This document shows positions 19,922-27,791 of a stretch of DNA of 64,000 nucleotides, one piece after another (positions within the stretch are counted from its first letter, which is position 1; each line of letters starts with the position of its first letter). This DNA comes from Pseudoalteromonas sp. Its GTDB lineage: Bacteria; Pseudomonadota; Gammaproteobacteria; Enterobacterales; Alteromonadaceae. Location of the stretch: contig NZ_JAGYIU010000001.1 of assembly GCF_018402495.1 (NCBI RefSeq), forward strand, positions 434,001 to 498,000, written 5' to 3'. The position numbers were made by a program, and so were the translations under genes. The notes under the pieces were generated by a model. It was not told where the DNA came from. It ran no database searches and saw nothing but the letters and a program-made list of their open reading frames with translations.

Positions 19922-19990
19922 GAGCCGTATACGAGGCCCGTACGTACGGTTCTGTGAGAGGGATGAGGCAAAAGCCTCACCCTACTCGAT
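19922..19990 (+). ncRNA. Group II intron domains V and VI
   Basis: Domain V starts GAGCCGTATACGAGG and pairs with CGTACGGTTC; it holds the catalytic AGC triad. Domain VI is the following helix (GAGAGGG-TGAGGC with GCCTCACCCTACTC); the unpaired A near 19984, six bases from the 3' end, is the best branch-point candidate. Confidence 0.8.
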
Positions 19991-20001
19991 GTGCTATGTA
20001 A

Positions 20002-20200
20002 TTAACCTGAACTGTGGATAATAAATCCATCTCAAGCAGCTATTTTCAGCGCTAATAACGTTGAATTTACTTGCAATAGGCTAGCTATTGACGCGTAATT
20101 TCGCCTTGTTTTCACTACAAATCTCTAGCTAGAGAAAATAAACATAAATATCATTTTGATTCAATATGTTAGTAAATCTCTTAACCAGAGTTCAGGTTAA
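20002..20200. repeat. 199-bp inverted-repeat element (MITE-like)
   Basis: The ends are near-perfect inverted repeats: 16 bases at the left (TTAACCTGAACTGTGG) match the reverse complement of the right end with one mismatch. No coding potential. The outer TTAA on both ends could be part of the repeat or a target duplication. The right end abuts the sdaA stop codon (20201-20203). Confidence 0.65.
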
Positions 20201-21577
20201 TTAACACTCGATAATATTTACGGCTAGTCCACCGCGAGCGGTTTCTTTGTATTTTGTTTTCATATCGTTACCCGTATCGAGCATGGTTTTTATTACTTTA
20301 TCCAGCGATACTTTTTGCTCACCACTACCGCGAATAGCAAGGCGCGACGCATTAATTGCTTTAATAGCGCCCATTGCATTACGTTCAATACATGGCACTT
20401 GCACTAAGCCGCCAACAGGGTCACAGGTTAACCCTAAGTTATGTTCCATACCAATTTCAGCGGCATTTTCTACGTGTACAACGTTACCACCAACAATTTC
20501 TGTTAGTGCGCCTGCAGCCATTGAGCAGGCAACCCCCACTTCCCCTTGGCAACCTACTTCGGCACCAGAAATAGAGGCATTCTTTTTATATAAAATACCT
20601 ATTGCAGCGGCAGTTAATAAGTAGCGGGTAGCAATATCGCGGTCAACTTCTTTAATAAAAGTATGATAATACATTAATACTGCAGGTAAAATTCCGGCTG
20701 CGCCATTTGTGGGTGCAGTTACCACACGTCCTCCTGCTGCATTTTCTTCGTTTACAGCTAATGCGAATAAATCAACCCAGTCCATGGCGCGCAGCGGATC
20801 GTTACTAACTTCTACGCTCAGCTTTAAATATAAGCTTGGCGCACGGCGTTTTACTTTTAATCCGCCAGGTAAAATACCTTCGGTGCGCATACCTCGTTCA
20901 ATACAGGCTTTCATTACTTGCCAAATATTAAATAGCTCATCTTTAATGGCTTCTTCACTGCGTAGCGTTTTTTCGTTTTTCATCATTAACGTTGATACGC
21001 TGTAACCCGATTCTTTACACATTTCGAGTAATTCTTTAGCCGACCCAAATGGGAACGGGGCAGGGTTTTCTTCACGTATATCTAAAGCGGCTTGTTTTTC
21101 TTTTTCAAACTCTTCATCAGTAACAATAAATCCGCCACCAATAGAGTAGTAAACTTTGCTATATACTTTTTCGCCGTTGTTATAAGCAATAATTTCCATT
21201 GCGTTAGAATGTTTAGGCAATGTTTTTCTGCGGTGAAAAACAATCGCGCCTTGTTTGGGGAATTTAGCTTTATGAGTTTGGTTTAGGTAAATAACCTGTT
21301 CTTTTTCAATTTTAGCGAGTATGTCATCCACTAAATCGGCATCAATGGTTTCAGGATCATACCCTGCTAAGCCAAGTATCACTGCTTTACCAGAGCCGTG
21401 GCCAACACCTGTTTGGCCAAGCGAGCCGTAAAGCTCTACTTTTACATCGGTCACATTTGCTAATAGTTGTTGCTCTTTTAGGTCATTAACAAATAAGCGT
21501 GATGCACGCATTGGGCCAACGGTATGTGACGATGAAGGGCCAATACCAATGCTAAACATATCAAATGCACTGATCAT
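20201..21577 (-). CDS. sdaA: L-serine ammonia-lyase (L-serine deaminase)
   Basis: 458 residues, single-chain type with fused alpha and beta regions. The N terminus [25 protein letters not shown] is the family signature. The C-terminal domain holds the 4Fe-4S cysteines in [18 protein letters not shown] and [16 protein letters not shown]. It converts L-serine to pyruvate and ammonia. The gene is downstream of pabB and nudL in the same order as in E. coli, with a 101-bp gap after nudL that could hold its own promoter. Its 3' end now runs into an inverted-repeat element instead of a terminator. Confidence 0.95.
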   Translation of the reverse strand: MISAFDMFSIGIGPSSSHTVGPMRASRLFVNDLKEQQLLANVTDVKVELYGSLGQTGVGHGSGKAVILGLAGYDPETIDADLVDDILAKIEKEQVIYLNQTHKAKFPKQGAIVFHRRKTLPKHSNAMEIIAYNNGEKVYSKVYYSIGGGFIVTDEEFEKEKQAALDIREENPAPFPFGSAKELLEMCKESGYSVSTLMMKNEKTLRSEEAIKDELFNIWQVMKACIERGMRTEGILPGGLKVKRRAPSLYLKLSVEVSNDPLRAMDWVDLFALAVNEENAAGGRVVTAPTNGAAGILPAVLMYYHTFIKEVDRDIATRYLLTAAAIGILYKKNASISGAEVGCQGEVGVACSMAAGALTEIVGGNVVHVENAAEIGMEHNLGLTCDPVGGLVQVPCIERNAMGAIKAINASRLAIRGSGEQKVSLDKVIKTMLDTGNDMKTKYKETARGGLAVNIIEC

Positions 21578-21678
21578 AATGTGTGTCTCTACTTAGTTTT
21601 CTCAGCAATAAGCTGCTGTTTGAACGGTCGGCTATAATAACGCGGAAACGCAGGTGTGTAACCCTTATTAGTAAAGAT

Positions 21679-22266
21679 TTAAACTGGTATGGCGAGTTGT
21701 TTTGTAAAGTTTTTAATAATGCTGGCTGTGGCTCCCCACAAAAGCCCATGCGGGGTGATAAAGCCATTTAAGGTAATGATTTTTCCACCTCGTTCAAAGG
21801 GCAAAGGTTGCCAGTTAGCCTCGTTATTCAGCGCTTTTATAGAGAGTAAAAAGCTAGCTTGCACTTCGTTGTGGTCGTTTTCCCACACTGTTTCTTTTTT
21901 AATTAAGCCTACAAAAGGGCGTATAGTGAAGCCAGTGAGGGTAGAATATTCAGGTAACTGACCTAACACTTGGACATTTTGCGGGGCAATATTAAGCTCT
22001 TCATGTAATTCACGCAGTGCGGTGTTGCGCAGGTTAACATCATCAATTTCAAACTTACCACCCGGTAAACAAATCTCCCCTGGATGGTGATGTAAATAAG
22101 TTGGTCGCTTACACAATAAAATATGTGCTTTGTTGTCTATATCAATCAATGGCAGCATTACTGCGCTTGCGCGCTTTTTTTTATTATCTTTGAGTTGATC
22201 AACGGCTAAACTGCGGTTTAATTGAAAACGAGCCGAAATGGTTTCACTATTCAAAGCGACCTTCAT
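21679..22266 (-). CDS. nudL: NUDIX hydrolase, CoA pyrophosphatase family NudL
   Basis: 195 residues. It has the CoA-pyrophosphatase signature HILLCKRPTYLHHHPGEICLPGG, merging into the NUDIX box (GG, then E within FEIDD, then RELHEEL). These catalytic residues bind the metal and cut CoA derivatives to phosphopantetheine and 3',5'-ADP. The start codon lies inside the end of pabB (20-bp overlap), so translation is probably coupled. The order pabB-nudL-sdaA is the same as in E. coli (yeaB position). Confidence 0.92.
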   Translation of the reverse strand: MKVALNSETISARFQLNRSLAVDQLKDNKKKRASAVMLPLIDIDNKAHILLCKRPTYLHHHPGEICLPGGKFEIDDVNLRNTALRELHEELNIAPQNVQVLGQLPEYSTLTGFTIRPFVGLIKKETVWENDHNEVQASFLLSIKALNNEANWQPLPFERGGKIITLNGFITPHGLLWGATASIIKNFTKQLAIPV

Positions 22267-23605
22267 TTAATATAGGAAGTATTTTATTTACTTTATCGTA
22301 AGTTTCTTGATATTCCAATTCGACTTTTGAATCAGCAACGATGCCACCGCCAGCCCAACAATGTATTTGTTGTTTATGTGTGATTAAAGTTCGAATGGTT
22401 ATACTGGTGTCCATATTACCGCAACCGCTAATGTAACCAATAGAGCCACAATAAATGCTGCGCCTATGTGGTTCTAGCTCCTCTATTATTTCCATGGCAC
22501 GTACTTTTGGTGCACCTGTAATTGAACCACCAGGAAACGCAGCTTCCAGTTGATCAACCGCTGTTTTTCCCTCATCAAGGATTGAGGTGACCGTACTTAC
22601 TAAATGGTGTACTGCCGGAAAACTTTCAATTGCAAATAACGAGGGCACTATAACGGAGCCTGGTTTAGCAACTTTTCCTAAATCATTTCTAAGCAGATCA
22701 ACAATCATCACATTTTCAGCGCGGTCTTTGCTGGAATTTGCCAGTAAGGTCGCTTGTTTTGTATCCTCAAGCGCATCTGCTTTGCGAGGTAAAGTGCCTT
22801 TAATCGGTTTTGTTTCTACTTTGTTGTTGTGTACTGCAATAAAACGCTCGGGTGAAATTGATAAAATAGCGCCCTGAGGATGATTAATAAAACTAGAAAA
22901 AGGCGCTTTATTAGCCTGAGTTAACTTTACATAGGCCATCCAAGGAGAGCCTTGGTAATGCGCGCTAAAACGCTGCGCTAAGTTAATTTGGTAACAATCA
23001 CCGCTTTTTAAGTACGCTTCAATGGCGGCAAACTTTTCGCTATAGCTAGTCTGACTCATATTTGACTGCCACGGCGAGGTAAGCGAAAAGCTTTCGTGTT
23101 TAGTTGGTTGCGCTAAATATTGCTCATACAGCCAAAGGCGATCTACATTGGGCTGTGAAACATAAAACCACGTGCGAAGTTGTTTATCGTAAATCAGTGC
23201 ATCGAGGTAAAGTCCAACCGCCATTTGCGGTAAATCAATGTCGTGTAAAGCGCTGCTTGGTAGTTGCTCTATAGTACGGCCTAAATCATAGCCAAAATAA
23301 CCCAGCCAGCCACCATTAAAAGGTAAGTTGTTGGCGGCTTTAGTGCTGTCTAACTTTGCCAGTTCATTATTCATTATTTCAAAGCAGCTTTTTATGTTGG
23401 GCTGGTCATTAAAAACGCTTTGATTATTGTCGACTTCAAGGGTGCTCTGGGGGTCAATCGCAATAATGTCAAAACGACTGTTTATATGATCACTATCACC
23501 CGAATCCAATAAAATGGCGTAAGGTAAATGAGCAAAATGCGAAAATACCTCAATACAATTTTGCGATATGGCTAATTCAACACAATTTTTTTTATTGTTT
23601 AGCAT
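22247..23605 (-). CDS. pabB: Aminodeoxychorismate synthase component I
   Basis: 452 residues, a typical PabB length. The N-terminal half is the divergent anthranilate-synthase-type domain; the C-terminal chorismate-binding domain shows DCYQINLAQRF, SPERFI, the PIKGT motif with the catalytic lysine, IVDLLRNDLGK, FPGGSITGAPKVRAMEIIEELEPHRR and GGGIVADS. PIKGT distinguishes PabB from TrpE (PIAGT). With PabA it makes 4-amino-4-deoxychorismate for folate synthesis. First gene of the pabB-nudL-(sdaA) unit, divergent from the fumarase gene. Confidence 0.95.
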   Translation of the reverse strand: MLNNKKNCVELAISQNCIEVFSHFAHLPYAILLDSGDSDHINSRFDIIAIDPQSTLEVDNNQSVFNDQPNIKSCFEIMNNELAKLDSTKAANNLPFNGGWLGYFGYDLGRTIEQLPSSALHDIDLPQMAVGLYLDALIYDKQLRTWFYVSQPNVDRLWLYEQYLAQPTKHESFSLTSPWQSNMSQTSYSEKFAAIEAYLKSGDCYQINLAQRFSAHYQGSPWMAYVKLTQANKAPFSSFINHPQGAILSISPERFIAVHNNKVETKPIKGTLPRKADALEDTKQATLLANSSKDRAENVMIVDLLRNDLGKVAKPGSVIVPSLFAIESFPAVHHLVSTVTSILDEGKTAVDQLEAAFPGGSITGAPKVRAMEIIEELEPHRRSIYCGSIGYISGCGNMDTSITIRTLITHKQQIHCWAGGGIVADSKVELEYQETYDKVNKILPILNEGRFE

Positions 23606-23771
23606 TTACTACCCCTATAAGAACTGGCTCCAAAACGGCTGGGAGGGTATCATAAGTCAAATTTATTTGGCAGCGTTTAGTGAGCGCTGTAGTTGAAAAC
23701 AGTTCGAACCACCGTCACGGGTTTGATATCGCTTACGTGCTGCGTGAGTAACAACAACTTAAGGAACCACT

Positions 23772-25298
23772 ATGAGTACAATTCGTCAGCAAGACTTTAT
23801 TGATAGCATTGAAGATGCCTTGCAATACATCTCGTTTTACCATCCTCTTGATTTTGTTCAAGCACTAGAGAAAGCGTATAACAAAGAACAAAGTAAAGCT
23901 GCTAAAGATGCGATTGCGCAAATTTTAATTAACTCGCGTATGTCGGCAGAAGGTAAGCGTCCACTGTGTCAAGATACCGGGATCATCACTTGTTTCGTAA
24001 AAGTAGGTATGGATGTTAATTGGGATAAAACCGACTTAACAGTACAACAAATGGTTGATGAGGGAACGCGTCGTGCGTACTTAAATCCAGATAACCCTTT
24101 ACGTGCATCGATTGTTGCAGATCCTGCGGGAACACGTAAAAACACTAAAGATAATACGCCATCAGTGGTTCACATTGACTTAGTTGCAGGCGATAAAGTC
24201 GAAGTGATGGTCGCTGCTAAGGGCGGCGGCTCAGAAAACAAAAGTAAAATGGTGATGTTAAACCCATCTGACGATGTAGCTGAGTGGGTAGAAAAAACGC
24301 TACCGACTATGGGTGCCGGTTGGTGTCCACCAGGCATGCTAGGTATAGGTATTGGCGGCACAGCAGAAAAAGCAGCGGTAATGGCTAAAGAGTCATTAAT
24401 GGATCCGGTTGATATTCATGAACTTATTGAGCGCGGTGCAGAAACAACAGAAGAAAAACTGCGTTTAGAAATTTTTGAACGTGCGAATAAATTAGGTATT
24501 GGTGCGCAAGGCCTTGGTGGTTTAACCACGGTTGTTGATATTAAAATTAAAACAGCGCCTACTCACGCAGCGTCAAAGCCAGTGGTTATGATCCCAAATT
24601 GTGCTGCTACGCGCCACGTTCACTTTACCCTTGACGGTTCAGGCCCAGCGAATTTAAAAGCCCCTAAACTAGAAGATTGGCCAGAAGTAACCTTCGAAGT
24701 CGGTGAGGGTACGCGCCGTGTTAATTTAGATACCCTTACCAAAGAAGACACTAAAGAATGGAAAATGGGTGAAACCGTTTTACTCTCAGGTACTATTTTA
24801 ACAGGGCGAGATGCTGCTCATAAACGTCTTCAGGATATGATCAATTCAGGGGAAGGTTTACCTGAAGGTGTTGATTTTGATAACAAGTTTATTTATTACG
24901 TTGGCCCTGTGGATGCAGTAGGCGATGAAGCGGTAGGCCCAGCGGGTCCAACAACGGCAACACGCATGGATAAATTTACCGACATGATGTTAGAAAAAAC
25001 CGGCATTGTGGGAATGATTGGTAAAGCTGAACGCGGCCCTGCAACGGTTGAGTCTATTAAAAAGCATCAATCAGTGTATTTAATGGCTGTAGGCGGTGCG
25101 GCTTACTTAGTCTCTAAAGCAATTAAAAAAGCACGTGTTGTTGCCTTTGAAGATTTAGGTATGGAAGCTATCTATGAATTTGAAGTAGAAGATATGCCAG
25201 TAACAGTTGCCGTAGACAGTGAAGGAGCAAATGCTCACACGCAAGGCCCTGCTATTTGGAAAGCAAAAATAGAAGAGCTAGACAGCAAATTGAAGTAA
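23772..25298 (+). CDS. Fumarate hydratase, class I (4Fe-4S)
   Basis: 508 residues with the alpha and beta parts fused, as in single-chain class I fumarases. The three cluster cysteines are visible: C66 in LCQDTG, C185 in GWCPPG and C277 in PNCAATRH. The C-terminal beta domain carries the GRDAAHKR and GPTTATRMD motifs. It interconverts fumarate and malate in the TCA cycle and would be sensitive to oxidants. AAGGAACC precedes the ATG. It is a single gene; its TAA stop codon is shared with the first base of the palindromic element that follows. I leave the symbol blank because fumA and fumB cannot be told apart. Confidence 0.93.
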   Translation: MSTIRQQDFIDSIEDALQYISFYHPLDFVQALEKAYNKEQSKAAKDAIAQILINSRMSAEGKRPLCQDTGIITCFVKVGMDVNWDKTDLTVQQMVDEGTRRAYLNPDNPLRASIVADPAGTRKNTKDNTPSVVHIDLVAGDKVEVMVAAKGGGSENKSKMVMLNPSDDVAEWVEKTLPTMGAGWCPPGMLGIGIGGTAEKAAVMAKESLMDPVDIHELIERGAETTEEKLRLEIFERANKLGIGAQGLGGLTTVVDIKIKTAPTHAASKPVVMIPNCAATRHVHFTLDGSGPANLKAPKLEDWPEVTFEVGEGTRRVNLDTLTKEDTKEWKMGETVLLSGTILTGRDAAHKRLQDMINSGEGLPEGVDFDNKFIYYVGPVDAVGDEAVGPAGPTTATRMDKFTDMMLEKTGIVGMIGKAERGPATVESIKKHQSVYLMAVGGAAYLVSKAIKKARVVAFEDLGMEAIYEFEVEDMPVTVAVDSEGANAHTQGPAIWKAKIEELDSKLK

Positions 25299-25457
25299 TA
25301 CCAGTCTGATTGGATATGGGATCTATTTTAACGATAGGAAAATTACTCTATAACTAGGCAAAATTTTTGATATCTATTTGTTCTAAATAAAAATTTTAAC
25401 AACGTTATAGGGTGATTTAATTCGTTAAATTGTTCAATTATTTATGCAGGTTGGTAT
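25298..25457. repeat. 160-bp nested palindromic element
   Basis: Outer ends ATACCAGTCTG and GCAGGTTGGTAT form an imperfect inverted repeat. Inside, AAATTACTCTATAAC and GTTATAGGGTGATTT form a second inverted pair, and AAATTTTT/AAAAATTTT a third. It has no coding potential. The nested palindrome fits a small dispersed intergenic repeat. The left end begins in the fumarase stop codon. Confidence 0.65.
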
Positions 25458-25519
25458 AAACCTTTTACTTAAAAAGCAATCATATTAGCGAGCACTGTGT
25501 GGTCGCTTTTTATTTTCAG

Positions 25520-26128
25520 CCCCTAAACCACCTACTTCAGTAGGTGGTTATCATCAAATAGGCTTTGCCTGTAAAAAGTACTCATGTTAATTCCTAGGTT
25601 GATTTTTAGCGAAGTCACAAAAGGAAAAAACATGAGTAGATACGAGAAAGCATCGCATGTGTATTGGCGATGTCAATATCATATAGTTTGGACACCGAAA
25701 TATAGATTTAGGATCCTTAAAAACAAAGTAGGCAGGGATGTATACAGATGCATTCAGGTCTATTGTGAACAGCTTGGGTGCAAAGTTGTTGAGCTGAATG
25801 TACAAATAGATCACGTACACTTAGTAGTAAAAGTGCCACCAAAGCTGTCAATTTCAAAATTAATGGGGGCATTGAAAGGTAAAATAGCGTTAAAAATGTT
25901 TAGTAAATATCCGTACTTAAGAAAGAATAAGTTATGGGGTAATCATTTTTGGCAGCGAGGGTATTTTGTTGACACGGTAGGCATAAATGAAGAAGTAATA
26001 CGGAGATATGTCAGGCATCAGCAGAAAGAAGAGAGACAAGAGCAAGCTCAGTTAACACTGGAGTAAACAACGCCCCCTTTTAGGGGGCTAATTCAAAGCC
26101 ACCTTCTTTAGAAGGTGGATCTTTTACT
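25520..26128 (+). mobile_element. IS200-type insertion sequence (IS200/IS605 family)
   Basis: About 0.6 kb with one transposase gene and no TnpB. Instead of inverted repeats, each end holds a subterminal hairpin: AACCACCTACTTCAG-TAGGTGGTT at 25526-25549 and CCACCTTCTTTAGAAGGTGG at 26099-26118, as expected for a HUH-type element that moves as single strands. A further hairpin (GCCCCCTTTTAGGGGGC, 26072-26088) right after the gene may terminate transcription. Exact ends cannot be fixed from one copy. Confidence 0.85.
25632..26066 (+). CDS. tnpA: IS200-type transposase TnpA (HUH, Y1)
   Basis: 144 residues from the ATG at 25632, chosen because an AAAAGGAAAA ribosome site precedes it and MSRYEKASHVYWRCQYHIVW is the usual N terminus. 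An upstream ATG at 25584 would add 16 untypical residues. The HUH metal motif is in QIDHVHLVV and the catalytic tyrosine in WQRGYFVDTVG. Length is normal for the family and the frame is intact. The protein cuts and joins single-stranded element ends through the hairpins at both ends. Confidence 0.95.
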   Translation: MSRYEKASHVYWRCQYHIVWTPKYRFRILKNKVGRDVYRCIQVYCEQLGCKVVELNVQIDHVHLVVKVPPKLSISKLMGALKGKIALKMFSKYPYLRKNKLWGNHFWQRGYFVDTVGINEEVIRRYVRHQQKEERQEQAQLTLE

Positions 26129-26186
26129 TGTTTATGAGTGGTTAGTTTGATTATTAAGCAGTTAAAAGCGCAATGTTAAAAAGGCC

Positions 26187-26215
26187 TTGCACCAAGCAAG
26201 TGTATTTCATACTAT
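26187..26215 (+). promoter_or_regulatory. Sigma-70 promoter of tRNA-Ser
   Basis: TTGCAC and TACTAT with 17-base spacing, followed by a G+C-rich discriminator (AGCGCGC), as in stringently controlled stable-RNA promoters. Confidence 0.65.
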
Positions 26216-26241
26216 AGCGCGCTGTTGCAACGCAACATTGT

Positions 26242-26331
26242 GGAGAGATGGCTGAGTGGCTGAAGGCGCACGCCTGGAAAGTGTGTTTAGGTTAATCCCT
26301 AACGAGGGTTCGAATCCCTCTCTCTCCACCA
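26242..26331 (+). tRNA. tRNA-Ser (GGA)
   Basis: 90 bases including CCA. The acceptor stem is GGAGAGA with UCUCUCC, the anticodon loop CUGGAAAG has GGA, and a long variable arm (class II) pairs UUUAGG with CCUAAC-type bases. The T arm is GGGUUCGAAUCCC. The base before CCA is A, where E. coli serine tRNAs have G. A terminator follows. Confidence 0.96.
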
Positions 26332-26344
26332 TTATTCAATATTA

Positions 26345-26368
26345 AGACGCCTCAAGGCGTCTTTTTTG
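26345..26368 (+). terminator. Terminator after tRNA-Ser
   Basis: AGACGCC and GGCGTCT form a perfect stem around a TCAA-type loop, followed by a T run. Confidence 0.9.
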
Positions 26369-26421
26369 TGCCTGTAATAAATATAAATCACTATTGCCCA
26401 CCCCCCGCCAATATCATTAAC

Positions 26422-26464
26422 GTAGGTCGGATAAGCCAAAGCGCCATCCGACGATGTTGGATAA
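26422..26464. repeat. Palindromic repeat (GTAGGTCGG family), left edge of the defence island
   Basis: About 1.4 copies of the 30-bp unit found in the array at 32059-32297, beginning GTAGGTCGGATAAGC and closing with ATCCGAC. The arms GTCGGAT and ATCCGAC form a hairpin. Confidence 0.75.
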
Positions 26465-26584
26465 ACTTAAAATAAAAACCATGAGATTTTTAATTTTTTA
26501 TTAGCTAATTCATAGGGTTTAAACAAGTTTCATTAATTATGTAATTTATGTACTATAAGAAATTCTTCCATAAAGGGACAATTA

Positions 26585-27721
26585 ATGAAGAATGTACTAC
26601 TAATAGTTACCGGTGCAAGCCCGCAAGTGCTAACCGAAACGCTTTTTGCACTTCACCTGCAGGGTAAGCCTATGCCTGAAGATGTTTTTGTTATTACTAC
26701 AAAAAGCACCAAGGCTATGCTTACTTATGGGCTATTTACGCAAGGTCACTTAGCTAAATTAATAGCAGACTATGAGCTGCCTGCTATAAGCCTTAAAGAT
26801 GAAAACATATGGCTTATAGAAGACGATAAAGGCCAACCTATTAATGATGCTAAATCTGAAATAGAACAAACCTACATGGCCGACTTTATCACCCGCAAAG
26901 TATTTGAACTAACGAATCAACCCAATATTAGCATTCATGCATCAATTGCCGGTGGTCGTAAAACCATGGCATTTTATTTAGGTTATGCAATGTCGTTACT
27001 AGGTCGTGAGCAAGATTCACTTAGCCACGTATTTGTTAACGACGAATTTGAATTTGTAAAAGACTTTTACTATCCAACGCCTTACAGCCAAGTTATTAAC
27101 GGTAAAAACGGCACTCAAGTAGATTGTATTAATGCAGAGGTAACGCTGGCTGAAATCCCATTTGTACGGATGCGCCAATCAATCGACGAAACCCTCATTG
27201 CTAATATGCAAAGTGCCTCGTTTAGCCAAACAGTGGCCAGTTTAAATGCTGCACATAAAAAAGAGTTAACCCTAGAGGTAAACGCAAAAGCAAAAACACT
27301 CACCTTTGCAGGTATCGACATTAAACTTACCGCCAAAGAATGCGCCTTTTATTTATGGCTAAACCAATACAGCCAAAGTGAACAAGCAGCATTGATAGTG
27401 GGCCGTGATTTTGAAGAAACATTGCGCTACAGCACAGAATATTTAACGCTTTTACAGCAAAATAGCAGCGATTTACGTGTTTTTCGTGATACATTTGCAA
27501 TAGAGCCAGAAGATTTTAGAGATGGCCTACACAGCACGTTAAAATGTATGGAAAAAACCTTTGTGCAACAAACACGTAGTCGCATAAACAATAAAATAAA
27601 CAAAGTGTTACCAAATGAACTGGCCTCTAAAATAGAGATCAGCTCTAATAAACAAGGCATTACAACGCACTATGCATTGAGTGCACAAAAACATAACATA
27701 AAAATAAATATAACGGCTTAA
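26585..27721 (+). CDS. CARF-domain protein of the NE0113 family (TIGR02584-like), orphan
   Basis: 378 residues. The N-terminal half (about 1-190) matches the CRISPR-associated NE0113 family: VLLIVTGASPQVLTETLFAL at the start, then SIAGGRKTMAFYLGYAMSLLGREQDSLSHVFV around residues 120-155 (A122-GGRKT). This is a CARF-type Rossmann domain; relatives bind or cut cyclic oligoadenylates. The C-terminal part (about 235-330), with AKTLTFAGIDIKLTAKECAFYLWLNQY, resembles an OmpR-type winged helix by eye, so it may bind DNA; that part is inference. No cas gene or CRISPR array is in the window. It is the first gene of the island, 70 bp before hsdR, on the same strand. Confidence 0.82.
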   Translation: MKNVLLIVTGASPQVLTETLFALHLQGKPMPEDVFVITTKSTKAMLTYGLFTQGHLAKLIADYELPAISLKDENIWLIEDDKGQPINDAKSEIEQTYMADFITRKVFELTNQPNISIHASIAGGRKTMAFYLGYAMSLLGREQDSLSHVFVNDEFEFVKDFYYPTPYSQVINGKNGTQVDCINAEVTLAEIPFVRMRQSIDETLIANMQSASFSQTVASLNAAHKKELTLEVNAKAKTLTFAGIDIKLTAKECAFYLWLNQYSQSEQAALIVGRDFEETLRYSTEYLTLLQQNSSDLRVFRDTFAIEPEDFRDGLHSTLKCMEKTFVQQTRSRINNKINKVLPNELASKIEISSNKQGITTHYALSAQKHNIKINITA

Positions 27722-27791
27722 ACTTCACAAGCTTGTAAACGCATAAAAATAAATAAGTTTGGTAAATTAGTTGATAAGGAAGTAACTGAGA

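Larger units (their letters stand above)
17889..19990 (+). mobile_element. Group II intron (probably group IIC) with its reverse transcriptase
   Basis: About 2.1 kb. The 5' part (17889-18587) is a non-coding structured stretch of domains I-IV, starting GTTTG; the single reading frame encodes a reverse transcriptase-maturase. Domain V lies at about 19922-19955 and domain VI at about 19956-19987, and the element ends in AT at 19990. The 5' boundary is inferred from the end of the terminator and the 3' boundary from domain VI, so each may be off by a few bases. Insertion directly after a terminator hairpin and the lack of an endonuclease domain are both typical of group IIC introns. Confidence 0.85.
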
